From Anaerocolumna sedimenticola (lineage in GTDB: Bacteria > Bacillota > Clostridia > Lachnospirales > Lachnospiraceae), in NCBI RefSeq assembly GCF_009931695.1, contig NZ_CP048000.1, positions 3,675,501 through 3,739,500 of the forward strand: a stretch of DNA of 64,000 nt. Direction: 5' to 3'. The position numbers and the translations under genes are program-made. Below, one piece after another: positions 54,624 through 61,977 of the stretch (the stretch's first letter is position 1; every line of letters begins with the position of its first letter). The notes under the pieces are model-generated. The model made no database searches. It had not been told where the DNA came from and saw only the letters and a program-made list of their open reading frames with translations.

Positions 54624-55868
54624 ATGAATGTAAATAATAAAAAGGTTATCGTAGTAGGCGGTGGTGCTGCAGGAATGCTGGCTGCTATATTTGCAGCGAG
54701 AAACAAAAACCAGGTTATTTTATTGGAAAAGAATGAAAAGTTGGGTAAAAAACTGTATATCACCGGCAAAGGAAGATGTAACCTTACCAATGCCTGTGAT
54801 ATGGATGATTTATTTCAAAATGTTGTTACCAATCCTAAGTTCTTATATGGTGCATTTTATTCCTATAGTAATTTTGATGTAATTAATTTTTTTGAAGAAA
54901 TTGGATTAAAAACGAAAATTGAAAGAGGCAACCGTGTATTCCCGGAATCGGATAAATCTTCGGATGTACTTGCTGTTTTATTAAAAGAATTAAAACAGCT
55001 TGGAGTTGATATCAGATATAACTGTGAAGCTTCTGAGATAATACTTAAGGATAACTCCTTTTGCGGAGTAAAAATTAAAAATAATCCTGAAATGATCCAT
55101 GGTGATAAAGTAATTATAGCAACGGGCGGTTTATCCTATCCGGCAACCGGCTCAACCGGTGACGGATATCGGTTTGCTAAAGAAATGGGGCATTCTGTCA
55201 CCAAATTATATCCATCCTTAGTGCCGATGAATGTGGCTGAGGTTAGTACCGTAAAAGAATTACAGGGACTATCCTTAAAAAATATTCATATCAGGATTAC
55301 GTCCAAAAATAAAGAAATTTATTCCGATTTTGGAGAACTTCTTTTTACTCATTTTGGAGTAAGCGGTCCGGTAATATTAAGTGCCAGCAGTTATTGCATC
55401 TCATATATGGAAAATAAAGATTTAGTCCTTTCCATTGATTTAAAACCGGCCCTGTCAAAGGAACAATTAGATACCAGAATTTTAAGGGATTTTGATGAAT
55501 TTAGCAATAAACAATATAAGAATGCGTTAGATCAACTATTGCCACGTAAGCTAATTCAAGTTATAATAGCATTAAGTAAAATTGACCCGGAAAAAAAGGT
55601 TAATTTAATTACGAAAGAAGAAAGAAGCCGTTTGGTAGATTTATTGAAAGGGATGGAATTTCATATAACACGCTTAAGAGATTATAATGAGGCGGTTATC
55701 ACCAAGGGTGGAATTCAGGTAAAAGAAATAAATCCATCCACAATGGAATCAAAATTAATCTCCGGTGTTTATTTTGCCGGTGAAGTATTGGATCTGGATG
55801 CATTAACCGGAGGGTTTAATTTACAAATAGCATGGTCTACCGCTTATTCCGCAGGCAGTGCCGTATAA
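54624..55868 (+). CDS. NAD(P)/FAD-dependent oxidoreductase, HI0933/YhiN family
   Basis: A 414-residue flavoprotein starting with the FAD loop KVIVVGGGAAGMLAAIFAA. It carries KLGKKLYITGKGRCNLTN, typical of the HI0933 family, then ATGGLSYPATGSTGDGY and the C-terminal FAD contact GEVLDLDALTGGFNLQIAWSTAY. The family is widespread with no fixed reaction; a link to RNA or cofactor reduction has been proposed. AGGAG lies before ATG 54624. It precedes cmk-ispH, a common order in Clostridia. Confidence 0.9.
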   Translation: MNVNNKKVIVVGGGAAGMLAAIFAARNKNQVILLEKNEKLGKKLYITGKGRCNLTNACDMDDLFQNVVTNPKFLYGAFYSYSNFDVINFFEEIGLKTKIERGNRVFPESDKSSDVLAVLLKELKQLGVDIRYNCEASEIILKDNSFCGVKIKNNPEMIHGDKVIIATGGLSYPATGSTGDGYRFAKEMGHSVTKLYPSLVPMNVAEVSTVKELQGLSLKNIHIRITSKNKEIYSDFGELLFTHFGVSGPVILSASSYCISYMENKDLVLSIDLKPALSKEQLDTRILRDFDEFSNKQYKNALDQLLPRKLIQVIIALSKIDPEKKVNLITKEERSRLVDLLKGMEFHITRLRDYNEAVITKGGIQVKEINPSTMESKLISGVYFAGEVLDLDALTGGFNLQIAWSTAYSAGSAV

Positions 55869-56004
55869 AAAAAACGTATAATGATATAAACAGATATAAA
55901 GATACAGGTAAGATACGGTATCGTGTAATAAGTAAATGTAAGTCAGAGTAAATTAATTAGTAAATATACTTGAGATAAATACTCGTATATACAGGAGGAC
56001 AATT

Positions 56005-56688
56005 ATGAAAAATTATAATATAGCGATTGACGGACCTGCCGGAGCGGGTAAAAGTACGATAGCAAAAAATATCGCAAAAAAATTACAATATATTTATGTT
56101 GACACAGGGGCTATGTACCGGGCAATGGCCTTATCCATGATGAGACAGGGTATATCTACTGAAAATGAAGAGGCGGTATCAAAAGCCTGCAGTCTTATAA
56201 AAATTACAATTGAATACATAGACGGATTACAGCAGGTAAAGTTAAACGGCGAAAATGTTACTGCTTTCATTCGTGACGAAGAAGTGGGAAAGAATGCATC
56301 CGTAGTAGCCAGATATAATACCGTACGAAAAAAGATGGTTGAACTGCAGCAGAGTTTGGCTTCTTCTTCTAATGTAATTATGGATGGAAGAGATATCGGA
56401 ACGGTTGTATTACCAAGTGCTGATCTTAAAATATTTCTTACAGCCAGTTCAAAGACAAGGGCATTCAGAAGATGGAAAGAATTAGAAGAAAAAGGTATCT
56501 TAAGTAATATAGATGATATCGAAGCTGATATCATAAACAGGGACAGACAGGATATGAACAGGGAAATATCACCTTTAAGGCAGGCAGAAGATGCAGTACT
56601 TGTCGATTCTTCCAATTTGACAATAGATGAAGTAATTGATAAAATAATTCTATTATTTAAAGAAAAATGCAAAGGTGATCTAATATGA
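56005..56688 (+). CDS. cmk: cytidylate kinase
   Basis: The 227-residue enzyme phosphorylates CMP and dCMP. The P-loop is IDGPAGAGKSTIAK at residues 7-20, followed by the CMP-binding YVDTGAMYRAMA and the MDGRDIGTVVLP segment. The lid contains RDRQDMNREISPL. AGGAGG precedes ATG 56005. It overlaps ispH by 4 nt (ATGA), indicating translational coupling. Confidence 0.96.
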   Translation: MKNYNIAIDGPAGAGKSTIAKNIAKKLQYIYVDTGAMYRAMALSMMRQGISTENEEAVSKACSLIKITIEYIDGLQQVKLNGENVTAFIRDEEVGKNASVVARYNTVRKKMVELQQSLASSSNVIMDGRDIGTVVLPSADLKIFLTASSKTRAFRRWKELEEKGILSNIDDIEADIINRDRQDMNREISPLRQAEDAVLVDSSNLTIDEVIDKIILLFKEKCKGDLI

Positions 56689-57527
56689 AAGTAGTACTTG
56701 CTAAAACTGCCGGCTTTTGTTTTGGAGTAAAACGTGCAGTAGATGTGGTATATGAAGAAATAAAAAAAGGTACTAAAGTTTATACCTATGGACCTATCAT
56801 CCATAATGATGAAGTTGTAGCTGATTTAACATCAAAAGGTGTTGGGCTCATTAATACAATAGAAGAATTAAAATCCATTACAGAGGGTACAATAATTATA
56901 CGTTCTCATGGAGTATCTAAGGAAATCTATGATATCATTGAAAAACAGGGTTTAAAAACAGTTGACGCAACCTGTCCTTTTGTAATAAAAATCCATAAAA
57001 TAGTTAAGGAACAAAGTGAATTAGGGCGTCACATCATTATAATCGGCAATAATAATCATCCCGAAGTGGAAGGAATTATTGGCTGGTGTTCGAATAATTA
57101 TACAGTAATTGAAAATGCCGAACAAGCGGAAAACTTGAATTTAACTGGGGTTGATAAGATCTGTATTGTATCCCAAACGACATTTAATTACAAGAATTTT
57201 CAAGATTTAGTTGAAATTATATCAAAAAAGGGTTATGATATAATTGTTTTAAATACGATATGTAATGCTACCGAAGAGCGTCAAACGGAAGCAAGGCAGC
57301 TTGCTAAAGAATCTGACGCTATGATTATAATCGGCGGTTTGCATAGTTCGAATACCAGGAAGCTATACGAAATATCTAAATTAGAATGTGAAAATACTTA
57401 CTATATACAGACACTTAGAGACCTGGATTTGGAGGAACTCAAATCTTTTCGTAGCGTAGGTATTACAGCAGGGGCATCCACCCCAAACAATATTATCAAG
57501 GAGGTTCATACCGCATGTCAGAAATGA
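56685..57527 (+). CDS. ispH: 4-hydroxy-3-methylbut-2-enyl diphosphate reductase
   Basis: The 280-residue 4Fe-4S enzyme performs the last step of the MEP isoprenoid pathway. Its three cluster cysteines are in KTAGFCFGVKRAV (Cys12), DATCPFV and LNTICNATEERQ. The SNTRKLYEI and TAGASTPNNIIKEV motifs are diagnostic. In many Clostridia IspH is fused to ribosomal S1 domains; here the two are separate genes overlapping by 13 nt, with the stop in a different frame. Confidence 0.96.
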   Translation: MKVVLAKTAGFCFGVKRAVDVVYEEIKKGTKVYTYGPIIHNDEVVADLTSKGVGLINTIEELKSITEGTIIIRSHGVSKEIYDIIEKQGLKTVDATCPFVIKIHKIVKEQSELGRHIIIIGNNNHPEVEGIIGWCSNNYTVIENAEQAENLNLTGVDKICIVSQTTFNYKNFQDLVEIISKKGYDIIVLNTICNATEERQTEARQLAKESDAMIIIGGLHSSNTRKLYEISKLECENTYYIQTLRDLDLEELKSFRSVGITAGASTPNNIIKEVHTACQK

Positions 57528-58609
57528 GTTTTGAACAATTATTGGAGGAATCATTAAAAACAATACAAAACGGAGAGGTAGTAGAGGGCACTGTAATACG
57601 TGTAAAAGAAGACGAAATCGTATTAAATATAGGCTACAAAGCAGACGGTATCATTACCAGAAGTGAATATACCAATACACCAAATGCTGATTTAACTACA
57701 CTCGTTAAAGAAGGCGATGTAATGCAGGCTAAAGTATTAAAGGTGAATGACGGTGAAGGACAAGTTCTCTTAACTTACAAGAGATTAGCTGCGGAAAAAG
57801 GCAGTAAGAGACTGGAAGAAGCTTTTAATAATAAAGAAGTATTAAAAGCAAAAGTAGCTGCTGTTTTAGAAGGCGGCTTAAGTGTTATTATTGATGAAAC
57901 AAGAATTTTTATACCTGCAAGTTTAGTATCAGACGGATACGAGAAAAACCTTGCAAAATATGCAGGAGTGGAAATCGAATTTGTAATTTCTGAATTTAAT
58001 CCGAAAAAGAGAAGAATCATCGGTGATCGTAAGCAGTTAATCGTTGCGAAAAAACAAGCAATGCAAAAAGAATTATTTGAAAGAATCAGCGTAGGAATGA
58101 CAGTGGAAGGTGTTGTTAAGAATGTTACAGATTTCGGCGCATTCATTGATTTAGGCGGTGCTGACGGCCTTCTTCACATATCTGAAATGTCATGGGGCAG
58201 AGTAGAGAATCCGAAGAAAGTATTTAAGGTAGGCGATACGGTAAAAGTTCTTATCAAAGATATTTCAGGAGAAAAAATTGCCCTCAGCTTAAAATTTGAG
58301 GATGCTAATCCTTGGCTTAAAGCAGATGAGAAATATGCCGTAGGTAACATTGTTACCGGTAAAGTTGCACGTATGACTGATTTTGGTGCGTTTATTGAAT
58401 TAGAACCAGGTGTTGATGCTTTATTACATGTATCTCAGATTTCTAAAGAACATGTTGAAAAACCATCTGACGTACTTAAAGTAGGGCAAGAGGTAACAGC
58501 TAAGGTTGTTGATTTTAATCATGATGAAAAGAAAATCAGCTTAAGCGTAAAAGCAATGGAAGATACTGCTGAATCAGTTGAGGCAAGTGAACCTGCAACA
58601 GAGGAATAA
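57515..58609 (+). CDS. rpsA: S1-domain RNA-binding protein (ribosomal protein S1-like)
   Basis: A 364-residue protein with four S1 domains at about residues 15-85, 100-165, 186-256 and 272-341. The last two are most typical (VEGVVKNVTDFGAFIDLGGADGLLHISEM and VTGKVARMTDFGAFIELEPGVDALLHVSQI). It probably binds mRNA and aids translation. It is shorter than the six-domain E. coli S1, as usual in Firmicutes. AAGGAGG lies before ATG 57515 inside ispH, so the two are translationally coupled. Confidence 0.92.
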   Translation: MSEMSFEQLLEESLKTIQNGEVVEGTVIRVKEDEIVLNIGYKADGIITRSEYTNTPNADLTTLVKEGDVMQAKVLKVNDGEGQVLLTYKRLAAEKGSKRLEEAFNNKEVLKAKVAAVLEGGLSVIIDETRIFIPASLVSDGYEKNLAKYAGVEIEFVISEFNPKKRRIIGDRKQLIVAKKQAMQKELFERISVGMTVEGVVKNVTDFGAFIDLGGADGLLHISEMSWGRVENPKKVFKVGDTVKVLIKDISGEKIALSLKFEDANPWLKADEKYAVGNIVTGKVARMTDFGAFIELEPGVDALLHVSQISKEHVEKPSDVLKVGQEVTAKVVDFNHDEKKISLSVKAMEDTAESVEASEPATEE

Positions 58610-58653
58610 TTAACCGGTTAAAGATAATACAGAAGAAAAAGGAGTTTTTCTAT

Positions 58654-59433
58654 TTGGCAGATAATTATGAGGTATTTAAGGAACAGATTTACCATATCAC
58701 CAAAATTGATTTAAATTCATATAAAGAGCGCCAAATGAAACGAAGAATTGATGCATTAATCGCAAAACATAAGATTACTTCTTATAATGCTTATGTAGAG
58801 ACGATAAAGAAGAATCCTGTTATGCTCGAAGAATTTGTCAATTATCTGACCATTAATGTATCAGAATTTTATCGTAATCCCGAACAGTGGAATTTGTTGG
58901 AAGCTGATGTATTACCATATTTATTTAATAGATTTGGCAATGGCTTAAAAATATGGAGTGCTGCTTGTTCGACCGGGGATGAACCTTATTCACTGGTTAT
59001 GCTTTTATCCAAGTTTATGCCTCTTTCCCGTATCAAGATAATTGCGACGGATATTGATAAACAGGTACTGGAAAAAGCAAAATTAGGCTTATATAATATT
59101 AAAAGTTTAAAAGGCCTTCCCCAGGAATTTATATCTAAATATTTTCGTGAAGTTAATACCAGTACCTACCAGATATTGGATAGTGTTAAAGCATGTGTGG
59201 AGTTTAAACAGCATGACTTATTAAAAGATTCATATCCAAACCAATGTGATTTGATTATATGTAGGAATGTTTTAATCTATTTTACGGAAGAAGCCAAAGA
59301 TGAAATATACAAAAAGTTTAATGGGGCTTTAAAAAAAGATGCAATATTATTCGTAGGCAGTACGGAACAGATCATTCAGCCCCAGAATCTGCAGTTTACT
59401 ACCTATAAGTCTTTCTTCTATAAAAAAATATAA
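58654..59433 (+). CDS. cheR: chemotaxis protein methyltransferase
   Basis: A 259-residue SAM-dependent methyltransferase of the CheR family, which methylates glutamates on chemoreceptors. It has an N-terminal helical domain and a Rossmann domain with IWSAACSTGDEPYSLVML (SAM loop), IIATDIDKQVLEKAK and DLIICRNVLIYF. The start is TTG 58654, 9 nt after AAGGAG; no ATG fits better. It is isolated from other chemotaxis genes in this window, 44 nt after the S1 gene, which is unusual for cheR. Confidence 0.92.
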   Translation: MADNYEVFKEQIYHITKIDLNSYKERQMKRRIDALIAKHKITSYNAYVETIKKNPVMLEEFVNYLTINVSEFYRNPEQWNLLEADVLPYLFNRFGNGLKIWSAACSTGDEPYSLVMLLSKFMPLSRIKIIATDIDKQVLEKAKLGLYNIKSLKGLPQEFISKYFREVNTSTYQILDSVKACVEFKQHDLLKDSYPNQCDLIICRNVLIYFTEEAKDEIYKKFNGALKKDAILFVGSTEQIIQPQNLQFTTYKSFFYKKI

Positions 59434-59500
59434 CAGGATCTGATTATATTAATTTTTCTTTAATGTATTGTAAATAAATTGTATTTACTTAATTGGATTA

Positions 59501-59544
59501 AAGAATCTTCAACCAATATCATATGGGTGAAGATTCTTTTTTGG
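59501..59544 (+). terminator. terminator after cheR
   Basis: AAGAATCTTCA (59501-59511) pairs with TGAAGATTCTT (59528-59538), followed by Ts. The rest of 59434-59795 is AT-rich with no gene. In particular, rpmF, often found before plsX, was not found. Confidence 0.9.
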
Positions 59545-59795
59545 GTTATATTTAAGAAACGAAATAAATCATGAATTATTGGCAAGACCTCGTACCGACA
59601 CAGGAATATCATTTTTTTTTAATAAATTGTGGTTGATTTTTATAATAATATCTAGTATATTGTGTATAGATACTGACAGGAATCTTGCGGATTGGAAAAA
59701 GGTGGAATATTAACAGCAATTTAACCTTTAATCGAATGCAATGGGAACTTAGATGAATCAGTATAGATGTAATAATGCGCAGACGGGGGTAGGCG

Positions 59796-60803
59796 ATGGA
59801 TACAAATGTAAGAATTGCAGTTGACGCAATGGGTGGGGATAATGCTCCAGGTCAAATTGTAAAAGGTACGGTAGAAGCAGTTAACGAAAGAAAAGACATT
59901 AAGGTGCTGTTGGTAGGAAAAGAAGCGGTTATCAAGGAAGAGTTAAAAAACTATAACTATGATAAGGAACGCTTGGTTATTGTAAACGCCGATGACGTTA
60001 TTACCAATGATGAAGCACCGGTTATGGCTATTCGCCGCAAAAAAGATTCTTCTATAGTAGTAGCAATGAATCTTGTTAAAAGCGGTGAAGCTGATGCGTT
60101 CGTATCTGCCGGAAGTACAGGTGCAGTTTTGGTAGGAGGACAATTTATTGTTGGTAGAATCAAAGGAGTAGAAAGACCTCCATTAGCTCCGTTACTGCCG
60201 ACGATGAATGGCGTATCCTTGCTGATAGACTGCGGAGCTAATGTTGACGCAAGACCAACACATTTAGTTCAATTTGCTAAGATGGGTTCTATTTATATGG
60301 AACATGTTGTTGGTATTAAAAATCCAAGAGTAGCAATTGTTAATATTGGTACTGAAGAGGAAAAAGGTAATATGCTGGTTAAGGAGACGTTTCCGCTTCT
60401 TAAGAATTGTAATGATATTAATTTTATCGGTAGTATTGAAGCCAGAGAAATACCAAACGGAGCTGCGGATGTAATCGTATGTGAAGCTTTTGTTGGTAAT
60501 GTTATTCTTAAACTTTATGAAGGCCTTGGCGGTGCTTTGATCAGTAAGATTAAAACCGGATTAATGAGTACCACCAAAAGTAAAATTGGTGCATTACTTT
60601 GTAAGCCGGCATTAAAAGAAACTTTAAAATCCTTTGATGCATCCGAATATGGCGGAGCCCCGCTATTAGGTTTAAATGGCCTGGTAGTTAAAACCCATGG
60701 AAATTCCAAGAGTGTTGAAGTTAAAAATTCAATCATTCAATGTGTTACATTCACAGAACAACAAATAAACGAAAAAATTAGAATGAATATTCAAGAAGAA
60801 TAA
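59796..60803 (+). CDS. plsX: phosphate acyltransferase PlsX
   Basis: The 335-residue enzyme makes acyl phosphate from acyl-ACP for phospholipid synthesis. Landmarks are RIAVDAMGGDNAPGQIVKG at the start, ADAFVSAGSTGAVLVGG, DCGANVDARPTHLVQFAKMG and EYGGAPLLGLNGLVVKTHG. GGGGG-type bases precede ATG 59796. It begins the plsX-acpP-rnc-smc series, a standard order in Firmicutes. Confidence 0.96.
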   Translation: MDTNVRIAVDAMGGDNAPGQIVKGTVEAVNERKDIKVLLVGKEAVIKEELKNYNYDKERLVIVNADDVITNDEAPVMAIRRKKDSSIVVAMNLVKSGEADAFVSAGSTGAVLVGGQFIVGRIKGVERPPLAPLLPTMNGVSLLIDCGANVDARPTHLVQFAKMGSIYMEHVVGIKNPRVAIVNIGTEEEKGNMLVKETFPLLKNCNDINFIGSIEAREIPNGAADVIVCEAFVGNVILKLYEGLGGALISKIKTGLMSTTKSKIGALLCKPALKETLKSFDASEYGGAPLLGLNGLVVKTHGNSKSVEVKNSIIQCVTFTEQQINEKIRMNIQEE

Positions 60804-60824
60804 AGGCAAAGAAAGGTGATAGGA

Positions 60825-61058
60825 ATGGAATTTGAAAAATTACAAAAAATAATCAGTGAAGTATTAAACGTGGAAGAAGACGAAATTACAATGGAAACGA
60901 CCTTTGTAGATGACTTGGGAGCGGATTCCTTGGATCTTTTCCAAATCATTATGGGAATTGAAGAAGAATTTGATATTGAAATTGCCAATGAAGAAGCAGA
61001 GAATATCGTTACTGTAGGAGATGCAGTAGAACAAATCAAAAACGCACTTAACCAATAA
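60825..61058 (+). CDS. acpP: acyl carrier protein
   Basis: A 77-residue acidic four-helix protein that carries acyl groups on phosphopantetheine. The modified serine is in [18 protein letters not shown] 60825 follows GAAAGGTG; the in-frame GTG 60816 is part of that site. It lies 22 nt after plsX and is followed by a strong terminator. Confidence 0.96.
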   Translation: MEFEKLQKIISEVLNVEEDEITMETTFVDDLGADSLDLFQIIMGIEEEFDIEIANEEAENIVTVGDAVEQIKNALNQ

Positions 61059-61077
61059 GTAACTATACTTATTTGAA

Positions 61078-61137
61078 GCCCTTTCAATAGGGCCTTGCTC
61101 TTGTTTACAGGAGCTTTGCCTTTTTGAAAGGGTTTTT
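61078..61137 (+). terminator. terminator after acpP
   Basis: GCCCTTTCAA (61078-61087) pairs with TTGAAAGGG(T) (61124-61133), with further inner pairing, followed by Ts. Confidence 0.88.
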
Positions 61138-61245
61138 CATATACTTGTTTTATTAATCCAGTTAAATGCGAAACAATTTAACTTTTGCTATAATAATGTT
61201 TTGCAATTACCTAATAATCTATAATGAATTGAAAGGAGGAATAAC

Positions 61246-61977
61246 ATGAAACGAATGGAAGAGGCCGGCTTAGAAAAGCTAAAGGTTTTTGAGGAAACAA
61301 TCAATTATAAATTTAATGACAGAAAAATATTAAAACATGCATTGACCCACAGCTCTTATGCTAATGAAAAGCGTATGAGCAAGCTTGAGAATAATGAGAG
61401 ACTGGAATTTCTTGGGGATGCTGTGTTGGAATTAGTTACCAGTGAATTTCTGTATCTACAAAATCCGAAAATGCCGGAGGGGGATCTGACTAAGTTAAGA
61501 GCCAGATTAGTATGTGAGCAGACTTTGGCAGCCTGTGCCCGGGATATAAAAGTCGGTAATTATATTCATCTTGGTAAAGGGGAAGCCGCAACAGGAGGCA
61601 GCGAGCGGTTATCAATCCTTTCTGATGCCATGGAAGCCATAATCGGTGCTATTTATTTAGACGGTGGTTTTACTAATGCAAAAGAGTTTATCTGCAACTA
61701 TATATTAGCAGATGTTGAAAATAAAAAGCTCTTTTTTGATAGCAAGACTATCTTACAGGAAATTGTTCAGAGTGAATACAAAGAACAGTTATCTTATGAA
61801 TTAATTAAGGAAGAAGGCCCGGATCATAACAAGCAATTTACGGTGGTTGCTCTTGTAAATGATATTCAGCTTGGAATTGGTGTCGGAAGAACGAAAAAAG
61901 CTGCCGAACAGGAAGCGGCATATCAATCCATTATTAAAATGAATAAGAAAAAATCTATACTGTCGGGGGAAAAATAA
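61246..61977 (+). CDS. rnc: ribonuclease III
   Basis: A 243-residue double-strand RNA endonuclease. The family signature is NERLEFLGDAVLELV near residues 45-60, and the second acidic cluster is SDAMEAIIGAIYLDGG. The C-terminal double-stranded RNA-binding domain covers about 165-235. AAGGAGG precedes ATG 61246. A TATAAT (61189-61194) may belong to its own promoter. It overlaps smc by one base. Confidence 0.96.
   Translation: MKRMEEAGLEKLKVFEETINYKFNDRKILKHALTHSSYANEKRMSKLENNERLEFLGDAVLELVTSEFLYLQNPKMPEGDLTKLRARLVCEQTLAACARDIKVGNYIHLGKGEAATGGSERLSILSDAMEAIIGAIYLDGGFTNAKEFICNYILADVENKKLFFDSKTILQEIVQSEYKEQLSYELIKEEGPDHNKQFTVVALVNDIQLGIGVGRTKKAAEQEAAYQSIIKMNKKKSILSGEK

Noticed and set aside
56094..56804. 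236-codon minus-strand open frame over cmk
   Set aside because: It lies antisense to a fully conserved cytidylate kinase, is Ser/Leu/Ile-rich without a motif, and has no ribosome-binding site.
59434..59795. rpmF (ribosomal protein L32) before plsX
   Set aside because: No short ORF with the L32 pattern or paired CxxC motifs is present in the spacer.
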